From the NCBI RefSeq assembly GCF_964355755.1, contig NC_092672.1, forward strand, positions 10,660,501-10,724,500: DNA of 64,000 nucleotides. The letters run 5' to 3'. The position numbers and the translations under genes were made by a program. The number at the start of each line of letters is the position of its first letter. Within the stretch, counting starts at the first letter, position 1. This document shows, in pieces, positions 50,101-61,352 of this stretch. This DNA is from Antedon mediterranea (lineage: Eukaryota; Echinodermata; Crinoidea; Comatulida; Antedonidae). The notes under the pieces were generated by a model. The model was not told the DNA's origin, searched no databases, and saw only the letters and a list, made by a program, of their open reading frames with translations.

Positions 50101-53100
50101 TAAACTTATGTGTGCAAACTCGAGACAACTCTGTCAAGAAAGCTTTAGCAAAGTTTGTTCAGTGTAGACCAGTTGACAAACATTGGAAAACAGCTTTTTA
50201 GAAGTCTCATTTGCAGAATTTTGACTTATTGCAGGTTTACAAACAGAAATTTGGTCCATTCTACTAGTTTAAGAAATGCATAACAAAATCATTAATAGTC
50301 AAGTTGAGTGTTGCACTTTTGTAACTGTGATGCTTGTTCGATCATTATGAATTCTTTTGCATGTTGTTTTTCTAATTTCTTTGTGTTTGGGTGTGTGCTA
50401 TTCTAATACTCTTCTGATATTTTGATGTTTTAAGATCCGTAACTTTTTATAACTTACATCTATCTTAAGAAATGATTGCTACAAAAACACAAATACATTT
50501 ATTCATCAAATCACAATCAAAAGAAGTAAATGTATTGTACAATGTTTCAAGAAAATGATGACATCGGGTCTCAGCACACCAAGGGGTTTGTATGATAGAG
50601 ACCTCAGATTACTCTTAAAAAAATAATTTAGTTGAAGTTTACCAGTAAAAAAAGATAATGAGGGGAGAAATAAAAAAAAATAGACAAGCTAATTATTTAC
50701 AAACAAAATTAATGAAGAAAAAAATTGATGTAGATGTACAGAGTAGATTTTAAAATATAATAATAATTATAGGATAATCTTATTTACAAAATACAATACA
50801 TTATACAACATGAATAAATAAAAAAAAATAGTATTTTGAACTGAAATGTCAACGCTAGCATACCATTCTATGCTATAATTTCAGGCTATAAAGTGCAACA
50901 CAGGAATAAAGCATGCCATATTCAATTGGTTTTATTTCTCAATACATTGTTCAAAATTCACCCATGAATACAATTACATTGTCTGTTTCATGTATTCAGT
51001 GAACAATGCATATCACAACTATAATAAAAGATGGAAGAAAAGTGTGTAACTATACATTTTAGTCAACTAAAACACAAACAATTCTTACTAGCTTCTTACC
51101 ACTGTACTACTACTACTACTTAACTACTGAATTTTCTTTTTCAAATTTTATTTATTATTAAAATCGTCCAAATAATGTTTAATTAATTAAAAAAGTATTC
51201 ACATTCCATTTCCATTTCTCCGTTCACAGCAAAAAAAACATGCAGTGATTTTATCTGCCCTAATCTTAAAGAATGTCACATGGAAAAGGGTGTGCCTGTT
51301 TGTTCTTGCAATTTTTACTGCTCCACCAACGGACCATCAGTGTGCACGTCAGTTGGGTTAACCTATCCGAATGAATGTATCTTTCGACAAGTCAAGTGTA
51401 CGATGTCTCTGTGGAACGTAACAGTAGTACACACAGGCAAATGTGTTAATGGTTTGTGTAATCATTTTATTTCTCTGTGTAATAAAATGTGCTTTTAGTG
51501 TGTGCATTAATGGATTCTTCCTGTAGGAATGAGGTCACAGGCATTTTGTAGGTCATGTAATTTTTTCACTGTTATGTGTGTACTACCGTATAACCTTCAC
51601 ACCGCATAAAGCAATTTGTACTTAAATGCAACACATACTTGGCCGTTTCAATGTGCTGAGATTGAACAATAATTAAATTAAATGTTGATAATATCTCCAC
51701 AAAACTTTTTTGATCTTTTGATTTTGTTTAAATTTTCCCAATAACTTTTTTTTCCAGAACCAATTCATCCACCCTACATTCCTACGTATTTGCCACCATC
51801 TATTTCACAAGAACATTCACAAGATGAAGATGAGAGTGGTTCTCCTGGAAAAGGATACAATCCATGCAAGGGAGACTCATGTGGAGATGCTGCTGAACGA
51901 CCAGTTGTTGACAGTACTGCTATGGTGTATGTGGTTTTTGGTATAGATGGTATCAGTAAAGGAAATGAAACTAAGGGCAAGCATGTTGTAAATGAAAATG
52001 AGGTAACGTTAATTGATAAATTAAAATGTTTAAATCCAGCAATGTTTCTATTTAGGACCTGTAATTACTGTCAGCCATATATACATATATGCATTTGTTC
52101 GATATAAGTAACATACCTTGTATATCCAAGGCTTTGTGAGTTGCACTTAAGAATAGCTCATGATGTCATTTAATACATTATTTTTTTTGTGTACTTTGAC
52201 ATAAAGCATTGTCATGATTCAGGACTTATGTCTTATTTTGTCTAAAGTCTCTTTCAGTTTTATCCAATTCTATGCAGTTTTTTTACCAGTCTCTTCCAGT
52301 TTTATCCAGTCCTATGCAGTTCTATGCAGTCTCTTTCAATTTTATCCAGTCCTATGCAGTTCTCTAGTCTCTTCCTGTTTTATCCAGTCCTATGCAGTTC
52401 TCTACAGTCTCTTCCAGTTTTATCCACTCCTATGCAGTTCTCTACAGTCTCTTCCAGTTTTATCCAGTCCTATGCAGTTTTCTACAGTCTCTTCCTGTTT
52501 TATGCAGTTTTCTACAGTCTCTTCCAGTTTTATCCAGTCTATGCAGTTCTCTACAGTCTCTTCCTGTTTTATCCACTCCTATGCAGTTATCTGCAGTCTC
52601 TTCCAGTTTTATCCAATTCTATGCAGTTTTCTACTAGTCTCTTCCAGTTTTATCCAGTCCTATGCAGTTTTTTACAGTCTCTTCCAGTTTTATCCAATCC
52701 TATGCAGTTCTCTACAGTCTTCAAGTTTTATCCAGTCCTATGCAGTTTTCTACAGTCTCTTCCAGTTTTATCCAGTCCTATGCAGTTCTCTACAGTCTCT
52801 TCCTGTTTTATCCAGTCCTATGCAGTTCTCTACAGTCTCTTCCAGTTTTATCCAGTCCTATGCAGTTTTCTACTAGTCTCTTCCAGTTTTATCCAGTCCT
52901 ATGCAGTTTTCTACTAGTCTCTTCCAGTTTTATCCAGTCCTTTGCAGTTCTCTACAGTCTCTTCCAGTGTTATGCAGTTCTCTTGTCTCTTCCTGTTTTA
53001 TCCAGTCCTATGCAGTTCTCTACAGTCTCTTCCAGTGTTATGCAGTCCTATTCCCTAGTCTCTTCAAATTCTATTCAGTTCATTCAGTTGGATGTGTAAA

Positions 53101-56100
53101 AAAATCAAGAGATTATCATTTTACAACTGCTAGTATTTATTTTTTAAAGGGTAAAGTTATATACACAAACGCCTTCAATTTACTGGACAAACAGACGATG
53201 CAACTGATGTGCCGAATATGTCGGAACTTGGCCTCAAATAATGATCTTGTTTATGAAGGAGGCGCAGAATGTTTTTCAAGTTCGATGGGTAAGATACTTT
53301 GGAATGAATATTCAGTAAATTATAAAAGATGTGCATTAGAATCTGGATTGTTTATAAGTCATCTCATCACCTGTGAAATTCAGAATAATCATTGCCTTTG
53401 GTATAAAGGAACTTATGATTATTAACACTAAATGCGGTATTCATAAATCTTAGAGTTTCAGCTAGTAAAACTGATTACCTGGAGTTTCACCATACTTAAT
53501 TTTGCAATGCGTAAAAGAAAATAGATATATATGCAAAGTTTGCATACATGGTTTTTAGGTCATTTTCAACATATAGGGTTTATTGACATTTAGTCATACA
53601 GTAGAATTGATTGTATGTGTAGTATTTATACAATACAATAATTAAAGTTTATTTATTAAGTATAAAAGATAACAACAGATGGAATTGAAAAGGAACATCA
53701 AAAAATAAGCCAAGAAAAAAAATAAAAAGGATAATAAACTTTATTTTAATTATTATTATTATTAGGTCATAGATAAAGTCATTTTTTTTTTTATTGAATA
53801 TTTCTGATACTGTACAATACTTTTTATTTCTGAGACAAATAGATCATTGTTAACGGTTTTATTTCAGTCAGTCTATCTTAAAAGTACATTTTACTGATTT
53901 TTTCACTAATTTCATATTTTCTTTTTCAGAGGGCTATTTAGACAGTCTTGGTGGAGAATGTGCAAATGTTCCAAAACCACGATTGTTAAAAGGTCAGAGA
54001 TCAAAGAGCGCTATTGGTGTTGATCGGCATAAAAATCCAATATGGTATGCCATGGCCTTTGAATCTGTAAGTGAACCTTTTTAGTACTTTTTACTTATTA
54101 CTTCAGTTAATTTATTGCAGTAACAAACAAATTGTCATCAAAAGAAAGGAAATATTCCATTTCATTACAGCTCTTTGATCAATGTCAAGAGAGTTGATAT
54201 TTCTAAATGATCACTTTCTTTTATAACTTTTATTAGTTTAAAGTATAGAAAACTCTCTGGAAATAAGGGCTGGGTTCCTGTTACGCATGGCAACTGCAAG
54301 AGCAACACCCAGATACTTAACTATCCTAATACTATGGGATGCTTTATAAGTTTCATTCTGAGGCTTGGGGAGTAGTATTAAAGACAACTTAAGTAACTAT
54401 ATGAACTATGACAGGAGATCTGTTTTGACCCACGAATATGTTTGTTCCTGCAAACAAGGTCACATCCAGTGAAGCACCTGTAAATTTTAATTCATGCAAT
54501 GCAAATAGCTGTTGATCAGACATACATCTATAAAAATAAAAAAAAAATACAAAATATTATTGTATTAGACTAATATTATTATTGAGAAATAACAAAAAAA
54601 CACTTTTGAATGGTTAGTGTTATATCGCACAGAACTTTGGAATTTGGAAAGTTATTTTAAACAGTGTGAAAAGCAACACTAACGCCCGTATTCTTAAACC
54701 GGACTTTAGTCGTAGTTCGAGCTAAAACTTAAAAAATGACGTCATTTTAATTCATAAACCGAACTTCAACTAAATCGCCGACTAATTCAGGCCAACCTCG
54801 ACTAAATCGAGACGGATTTTGATCGATTTTTTTAGTCCTGGAGGGGGCAGGCTAAATGGTCGACTAAATGGTTTTTAAACGATGTTTATAAAAAACGTAA
54901 CAGTCATTGAGTTGTTATATTGGCCAGATATTGAAGAATGAAATATCTATATTTATATTAGCTTAATTAAATATACATCTATATATAAATTTACGTAAGG
55001 GCAAAATTCGGTAAATCGCGCCTTACTTCTAGAATTTTTACTCGATGGTATGTAAAGTTGGTTCGTACTTTCGGTACTGATTTTAACCACCTGATGTAAC
55101 CCTGTTTACTAATTAAATTGAGTTAGATAATTAGTTATTGACGATTAAAACGAATTTAGGTTCAACGATTTGCCCCAAATCGGGGTGTTTTCCGATCGTG
55201 GTATACACTGTCTAATGGATGTCCATCTTGAAAAATACCCGCCACAAAAATGCGAGGAGGCTTCGCATTTTCCTATCTCCTCCTACGATAATTGTTTTTA
55301 ATAGCTGAAAACCGGTTGAACAGCTAGAGTACACCATCATAATGTTGAAGACAGGCCGATTTTCTTTAAAAAATACTATTTTTATAGATTTAATATATGA
55401 TTATACAAATGTATTGATTTGCGATGAATGGAACATCCCAATCTCTCAGTCTGCCAGAGTTTGGTTTAGCACAAGTAGGTAAATTTATGAGCCCTTGATT
55501 TAACACATACGGTAGGTAAATATATGGGCCCTTTGAGAATAAACTTGCAATACTTTGACAATACTGTAACTATTTTTAGTCCTCATTTGAATCGAACATT
55601 TCTTACTGTGAATGTTCGTACTGTAAAAATATATACAGATAAACTTTATTACTGAGATTGTGGATAGGATCTACTGTTAGATATATAAACACATTATTAT
55701 ATACAAATAAACTTTATACTGACAGTTCCTTCTCAACGTTTGTATTAATTAATAATTACCAATAAAATAAACGTCGTAGTGGTGTATCGTGACATGTACT
55801 TTAATATTTCAATCGATTATGACAGTGACAGTTTTAACAAAGTATTAAATCGCAAATGTAAATACTGTATTTAGAGGTATATTATTTATAGGCCTATAAA
55901 ACACGAAAACAATATTTCGTTACTGAGTGGATAAAGAATATATTTAAAAATTGTTCCTCTTTGTACCTATCCGCTTTCCCATCCCTCAACCCTAATATAA
56001 AAAAAACCCATACAAAACACAAATTGGGTTTCTTTAAATGAGTCCAAATCAAAAATTTGGACTCATTTTGTGATAAGTTTCTCCTTCGGAAGTAATTCCC

Positions 56101-58613
56101 GGGGTGCTAATTTTAGTTGACTACATAAATCATCGTGTCTATTTATTCGTTTCTGTAAACGACAATAGTCCTGCGGCACGTACATTTGAAATCGCCAGTT
56201 TTGTTACGCTGAAATTACTGTGTATTCGAGAACCATCTGTGGGCACGACCTAGATGGTACGCGAGCGAAGCGAGCGTACCATCTAGTTGGTATAAGTTAT
56301 AATAATGAAAATCATCTTTATTTACAACTGTATACAAATTACATTATTTTCTTCGCGTAAGTCCGACTTGAACTAGGTCACGCCATAGCGACAATGGGAG
56401 ATGCGGCAATTCACCACGCGGTGGAATGTTTAGGGGGCCTAGTGCTTTCTTGTCACGCTAGGAAGTGCGTGGTTCGTCGCGATCATACTTTGTTGGAGGC
56501 CTAGAAAATATGAAAGTTACCGTACCGCCATGGTTCCTAAATATATTTTGAAGATTTTGTTTGTTGTTAATTAAAAGTACTTCACTGTTAAATTAATACT
56601 GATCTTGTTCTAATAATTAACGATTAAAATTATTTTTCATGTATATAGTCCTGATGCGTAAAAAGTTTTGTAAGAAAATGGAAATTGATATCAATGCGCA
56701 AAATTTCGTCTGCTCCTCAAATACTCTCTTGTCATTGGCCAATGTTTAGCCTTTGGTACCCAGACGTGTGCAACTCGACTAAAAGCTCGACTTCATTAAG
56801 TCGAACTGCAAACTTCGACTACTTCGTTTTTGCATCGAATTTGAAGTAATAGCTCGAACTACGACTTTTTCAAGTCGAACTTTGAACTACGACTAAAGTC
56901 CGGTTTAAGAATACGGGCGTAAGAGGTAGAAAGTGTTCATATTCCAGTGGTGTACTTTCCCCAATAGAACAATTTGATAATCATATATCTCATTATATGT
57001 TATTTTGCAGAAAATTTACATGGGAAAATCTTCTTTCCTTGCCTACAATGACTACCTCCTCTGGGAAGATGCCATTCAGGACCAAATTGACAAACTGAGT
57101 CCAGCAGAAGCTGAGCAGCTAGGCTCAATGTTTCAAACTTGTGAATATTGGAAGCAGGTATTTATGGAGATAATTGGTGTTACGAGCGCAGTGTATGGCC
57201 TAGCTTTCTCATTACTCGTCTGCATCGTTGCTGTCGTGATATTTACTGGGCATATTGTCCTACTGTTTATTGTTTTGATGACCATATTTGGTAAGTTTAA
57301 CAGAGTTTGTTGTTGTTATGTTGATCAAATTCAATCAATCGATTTATTAACAAGAATATTGTTTACATGAAATGAAATAAAGATGTGAAAGGAAAGTACT
57401 GAAAACAAATAACTTTAAGCGTAAAAATTATTATATCTTACTACCACATCTATTATTCCAAATTACATTTTGAACCTTATGAACTAATCTTTAATGCATT
57501 CAAATGAATTTTGACTGCGGTAGTTTTGAAACATTTCTCAGACAAAAGACATACAAATGAACTGAAAATAATATATTGGTTATTGTTCATCTAGGTGTCA
57601 TTTTGGTAGTTGTGTCAATGTTTTACTTGCTGGGCTGGCAGATGGGTGCAGTAGAAGCCGTTTCTTTGTCGATCTTGGTTGGATCATCAGTGGATTACTG
57701 TGTTCATTTAGTGGAGGGTTACCTAATGGCTGGAGAAATGGCACCTTCCAATATAAAGACAGTAAGAAATCATTTAGAATTGATTTTATTTATTTCTTTT
57801 TTATACTGGTTGACATCTTCAGTACCAGACTAAGGACCATGATCAGTACACTGGGAGACAAGTCTACTATTTTAAAATAAAGTACCACGTTCTTTATCAT
57901 GCATTGTATGTAAACAGCTCTATGTCCCACACGAAGGATGAGGGAATTAGAGTAAAGTATTTTGCTTAAGTAGACAAGTAATATGTCAGAGACAGGTCTC
58001 GATCCCACATGTTTGTCTGATATCCCTTACCATAACACCATACCGCTTCCATAATTGTACAATGTACAATGTGGCAGTGAATTTATTACAATCAGCCCGG
58101 TCCTGTAGATGAAAAACATATTTGTGACAACTGTGATCTTTATTATCGGATTTGGGTCAGATTTTCTGGTATTCATGGTTCTATTTTGCCAAGGTGTGTT
58201 TAGTTACATTACTTTAAAAATAATATCAGCTCTTTTTTCCTTTTCAGGACAACAAATCTCTGCGTTGTTGGCGTACATCTCAAGCAATCAGCAGCATAGG
58301 TGTTTCCATATTCAGTAGTGCCCTCACTACCATAATTGCTGCTGTTCCACTCTGCTTCACGATAATCCAACCATTTTCCAAATTTGGCAAGATAGTCGCA
58401 TTGAATACATTTGTATCCATTCTGTACACAATGACTGCTTGCGGTTCCTTCCTCAGCTGTTTCGCACCTGCTAAATATAAGTGGAGCTTCAAATGGTTTG
58501 TTGTGTCCAGCCTTATTGTTGTTGTGTTAGTTGGTGCAGGAATCGCTGGTCTGTATGGCCTACATTTGAATGGCGTCAAAATACCAGGCCCTTCAGGCTC
58601 GGAATTGTTTTAA
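35186..58613 (+). CDS. disp1: Protein dispatched homologue, 16 coding exons
   Basis: Twelve-pass RND/Patched-related transporter that releases lipid-modified Hedgehog from producing cells. Exons: 35186-36028, 36696-36836, 41118-41239, 42721-42992, 45662-45822, 46886-47013, 47627-47781, 48266-48433, 48936-49286, 51230-51451, 51758-52002, 53150-53288, 53930-54066, 57011-57290, 57595-57761, 58248-58613. All phases agree; 1298 residues. TM1 is 100-125. Loop 1 carries a furin-type RLRR (186-189). TM2-6 form the sterol-sensing-like block with GIGVDDVF (D462, D463) in TM4, then NTYRQATHL. The IPAIHDFGLFMSL segment precedes TM6. Loop 2 contains a Thr-rich linker, a ten-cysteine Kazal-type module (785-852), YVVFGI and WYAMAFES. 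TM10 has VGSSVDYCVHL (D1155). An extra hydrophobic segment, 1260-1282, precedes a short tail. Poly(A) candidate AATAAA 58881. DISP1 versus another paralogue is less certain than the family. Confidence 0.93.
36931..37471 (+). repeat. 540-bp inverted duplicate, copy 1 (Dispatched intron 2)
   Basis: Nearly identical, in reverse complement, to 61353-61907: for example CCCAATGTTATTGTTATTTT, GGACCAGCTCATGGGTGTCC and CTGAGCCGGTTGACCCAACC. It includes what looks like a LINE 3' UTR tail, so the unit is composite. Confidence 0.88.
38490..38545. repeat. Dispersed repeat tail, degraded copy
   Basis: ACCATCCAATCAAATGACCAG resembles the tail of the 4215-4410 family. Confidence 0.4.
38987..39006 (+). repeat. 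Poly-G tract (G20)
   Basis: Twenty consecutive G in Dispatched intron 2. A C-rich tract (CCCCCGCCCCCCCCCCCCCTT) of similar type lies at about 41661-41681. Confidence 0.9.
39068..39190. mobile_element. Palindromic MITE, copy 2
   Basis: TGACAAAAAAGTGTGATGTGC to GTTTGATAGTGTAGACAGAG; same family as 1420-1568, next to a further copy. Confidence 0.75.
39225..39372. mobile_element. Palindromic MITE, copy 3
   Basis: TACACTAGAACTAGTTTGAC through CATCATGTCCATATATGGGC to GTTTGATAGTGCAGACAGAG. Closest to the 1420-1568 copy. Confidence 0.75.
42045..42135 (+). repeat. Short minisatellite, CATTCATTGTGAAAA
   Basis: Five or six imperfect units of 15-18 bp in Dispatched intron 3. Confidence 0.8.
43657..43692. 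repeat. Perfect 14-bp hairpin
   Basis: GAATTACAATGTAC, 8-bp loop, GTACATTGTAATTC. Intron 4 of the Dispatched gene; role unknown. Confidence 0.85.
44435..44805. mobile_element. Foldback (MITE-like) element
   Basis: The two halves are imperfect inverted copies: GGGCAACAACAATCGACGATAA against GTTATTGTCC, TTCTTACATAAAACAAA against TTTGTTTAATGTAAGC, and CGTCCAATCAAATAAC against ATATCATTTGATTGGAT. No coding capacity. Intron 4. Confidence 0.65.
44810..44890. mobile_element. Palindromic MITE, half copy
   Basis: AGCTCTATCTACATTAACAAAC, TGTGACACAAAAATGTGATGTG, CATATATGGACATGATG: one arm of the 1420-1568 family. Confidence 0.7.
46531..46587. repeat. Long perfect inverted repeat, 21-bp arms
   Basis: Arms 46531-46551 and 46567-46587 are exact reverse complements, with a 15-bp centre that itself pairs in part (ATCATA/TATGAT). 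Intron 5 of the Dispatched gene. Confidence 0.88.
47340..47520 (+). repeat. Two-copy tandem duplication, about 115 bp
   Basis: GCAATTTTCCAG, TTAAA-ACA-TGT and ATAAGGTG/ACAAGGTG blocks repeat in the same order in intron 6. Confidence 0.6.
49330..49640 (+). repeat. Degenerate tandem repeat, about 110-130-bp unit
   Basis: GGAGAGGGTTGCACC, GGGAGAAAGTTGTACAGAAT and ATGGCTT elements recur in intron 9. Confidence 0.55.
51230..51451 (+). other. Kazal/follistatin-module exon of the Dispatched gene (exon 10)
   Basis: 222 bp, phase 1 on both sides, so it can be included or skipped without shifting frame. It encodes residues 781-854 with ten cysteines (785, 790, 796, 805, 807, 811, 819, 830, 837, 852). 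VCTSVGLTYPNEC matches the Kazal core VCGSDGxTYxNxC, and the preceding five-cysteine stretch matches the follistatin N-lobe. NVT at 843-845 is a glycosylation sequon. The preceding exon ends in a Thr/Pro-rich linker. The boundaries coincide with the module, as expected for exon shuffling. Confidence 0.88.
52240..53085 (+). repeat. 40-bp minisatellite of acceptor-like decamers
   Basis: About 20 units of 40 bp, each made of four decamers: TCTCTTCCAG, TTTTATCCAG, TCCTATGCAG, TTCTCTACAG. All three forward frames stay open for 80-220 codons because the unit has no stops; these frames are not genes. The array fills the end of Dispatched intron 11, stopping about 65 bp before exon 12. Confidence 0.97.
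54683..56919. mobile_element. 2.24-kb TIR transposon with TAA target duplication (Harbinger-like)
   Basis: Termini begin CGCCCGTATTCTTAAACCGG and are inverted over about 35 bp (54683-54720 and 56884-56919). TAA flanks both ends (54680-54682, 56920-56922). A paralogous uninterrupted sequence at 58750-58860 carries a single TAA at the same point (58809-58811), proving the insertion boundaries. A 3-bp TWA duplication is typical of PIF/Harbinger (established); no transposase frame is present, so it is non-autonomous. Internal palindromes at 56038-56066 and 56251-56287 may be nested elements. It sits in Dispatched intron 13. Confidence 0.85.
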
Positions 58614-58749
58614 AGCTTATTAATGTATGTAAGTTTAGTGCAATTTTTAGTGCAAATATTTGAGAAATGCATTTTTTTTAAAGAAGAATTTCATACAGAA
58701 TATACCTTAATATGATTTTATATTATTTAGAATTTTTAAATTTTGGAAT

Positions 58750-58860
58750 TAAGTTATTTTAAACAGTGTGAGTTATTAACGTTTAGTTACTAATTAGAAA
58801 AGCAAGACTAAGAGGTAGAAAGTGTTGGTATTCCAGTGGTGTACTTTCACCAATATAAAA
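58750..58860 (+). repeat. Paralogue of the transposon target (empty site)
   Basis: TTATTTTAAACAGTGTGA, AAAAGCAAGACTAAGAGGTA and TTCCAGTGGTGTACTTTC match the sequence on both sides of the element at 54683-56919. Confidence 0.8.
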
Positions 58861-58880
58861 CATTTTTAAATAGAAACTGG

Positions 58881-58886
58881 AATAAA
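58881..58886 (+). terminator. Candidate poly(A) signal of the Dispatched gene
   Basis: AATAAA 268 bp after the stop codon; the first exact hexamer I see downstream. Confidence 0.45.
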
Positions 58887-60700
58887 TATGTGTTTTTTAG
58901 TTATCAAAATGTTGCCTTAGTTCACTGCTGGCAGCTAGTTAACCTCCAAAATAATATTCAAACTATATATTTTTTGCTAATACACAAATAATGTATGTTT
59001 CAAGTTGAATATTGAGAATGTATATTTACTCTTCCATTCAATAATGGTTTCAAGGGATTATATTTATTTTGATGAAAATTTGTTAAAACTAAATGTAGCA
59101 GCAGTTCAGTTTTTATGATTGGTAAGTATTAGTGATAATGTGAGCTGGTGTTTAGGCTAGACTCTAAATTCCAGAACCGTTAATTCAATTCAGCTGTGTA
59201 TCAGCCAGTCATGGGCTTGTGGTTGGGTTTTCAAGAAATTCTGGCATCATTCCAAATATGTTTTATTGGTTTAAAAATGAATGAGAGTTTTTAAACCATG
59301 GCCCATGTTATTTTAATATCCCTTACTTTAACACCATACATTTCAGAAGTGTACACAAATACAATTCTGGGGCTGGCCTAATATGTCTGGTTTTCCAGAA
59401 ATGTTGGCATTCCAAATGTGTTTTAATGGTTAAAACACATTTATTTAGGACCCTTTTGACCACAAGAAAAGTCTGGTTTTTGGCGAGTTTCTATAAAACT
59501 TAATTCAGTAAACTCATGAGCTTATAATAACATGAGTATAATTATTATGCAATTGCTTAGTTGACTTTTTGTTTTATTGTTTTTAAAGTAAAAATAACTT
59601 TACTTTTGAATGCAAACAATAATACTTAAATATTCATTATACCTTTATGCATATTCATAATTTGGGTTTCAGGAATTATAAATAGTAACTATAGGATTCA
59701 TATTTATAATATTTTCAAATTAATACATTAAATATTCAGTTCATAATGATATATATTAATTGAACATTATAAAAAAAGCAGTGTGGAATTAATACTAAAA
59801 TAATAAATCGTATAAACAATATTTTTTTAATAAATGATGAAGTAAACATATTTTTAAAGATATTTTTAGATTCTATGGAATAAATATTAGCATATTTAAA
59901 TTTATGTAAATCCTGATGATTGTTGTTGTATTTGAAAGAAAGAAGATTTTATTAAATTATTTCTATGTGTATTACATTCCGAATTTATTTATTTAAAACG
60001 ACAAAAGAGGTTTCCAAGATAAAGAATGCCCCTCAAAATTGACTATTTGCAAATCTAGGCAGACGTGCTGTATTCAAGTTTATTTTTACTAAAATGTGAT
60101 AGAACTTCTGTTATGGCGACATATTTGGGACATTCACTGTTTTTATAATGTATTGTATATACAGTATTAAGGAATTACAAATCAGTTTTTGTGACAATCT
60201 ATTGAAACAGTTAATTTTTTTTTAAATGTTACTATATGGACAATATTGACCTAAAATGCATACTTTAAAATTATTTAACATGCAACATATGTGTTTTAGA
60301 GGTTGTTTATTACCAACTTCTTTTTTGGTACACCCTACTAATGGTGAGCATTACATTACTTAAGTGGTCTGTAAAAATAACTGGAAATGATAGTTAATGT
60401 AGTTTTCCTTCTATTTATCATATTAAATGTGCTGCACATAGTAAGCAGGACAAAAATATTTAAGACATAAATTAAATGGTTATTTTGGGAATGCAATGTT
60501 AACAACATATTCCCATCAAATTACATGTATTTTGTATTGTTTTTATTTTACTCAAACTGTATGTGAATTCTTAAGTATGGTGTGTAGGCTACCCAGTCAT
60601 TAAATTTTATAGTGAAGTTGAAATCAGATGATTGTTTTTTTTCTTGTCTTTGTTCCTATGTTCAAACAAATTGTTTGTTTGTAGATTGCCATATCTCTAT
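58887..60700. other. 3' flank, no gene seen
   Basis: AT-rich; no reading frame or RNA supported. It may include a longer alternative 3' UTR. Confidence 0.4.
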
Positions 60701-61240
60701 CTTATGGTGTCATAGGTCAATGTGTCAAAGGACCACTTTATGGTGACAAATAAAAAAGTCAAAATTTGCCGATTTTTCAACAAAATTTCTGTACTATAGC
60801 ACAGAGATTTTTGTTTTAAATCGCCCAAAATACAGACTTTTAAAGAATCAATAATCATGCACTAGTATTGCTATAATATGTGCACGTATATTGGCATATC
60901 ACCATCCTATAGTTTCACAGGACCACTTTATGTCTTTATGTTTTTCTGAAAAATCACCCAAAATATGTACTTTTGAAAATTCAATCACCATGCTATAATG
61001 TGCACAGATATTGGCATATCACCATCTATGATATTTATAGGGTCAACATTTTCCGGTTTTCCAACAAAATCACCATCCTATAGTCTTATAGACTAATCTT
61101 ATTATGTCATTGGACCACTTTATGTTGACATATAAAAAGGTATAAACTGTGGCAACTTATCGAAAAATGCCTGTACTATATAGCACAGGGATTTTCAGAT
61201 AAATCACCAAAACATGGATTCATAGTGTCGTAGGACCATT
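60700..61240 (+). repeat. Degenerate tandem repeat, about 200-bp unit
   Basis: GGACCACTTTATG, TATAGCACAG-GATTTT, TTGGCATATCACCATC and CCAAAATATG elements recur two or three times in order, with a further trace at 61980-62060. Confidence 0.6.
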
Positions 61241-61249
61241 TTATATCAG

Positions 61250-61352
61250 GTTACCCCGTGTCTGGGACCAGCTTCCCAGACCGTTGACAGATGCTGCAGT
61301 CCTAGAAAGCCCATCAGCCTTCATTAGAAAAGTTCATATTCATTTTGATTCG
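61250..61352 (+). pseudogene. LINE C-terminal end fragment
   Basis: One frame reads VWDQLPRPLTDAAVLESPSA, then FIRKVHIHFDSL and a stop, resembling the WNSLP-x-SLxxFKxxL terminus of CR1/L2-type ORF2 proteins. The following 3' tail ends in an (AAATG)n-type run near 61510-61535. Confidence 0.6.

Noticed and set aside
52214-53099. Overlapping open frames of 81-220 codons in all forward frames
   Set aside because: They are by-products of a stop-free 40-bp minisatellite. The only supported coding in this area is exon 12 at 53150.
54683-56919. Autonomous transposon
   Set aside because: No reading frame long enough for a transposase on either strand.
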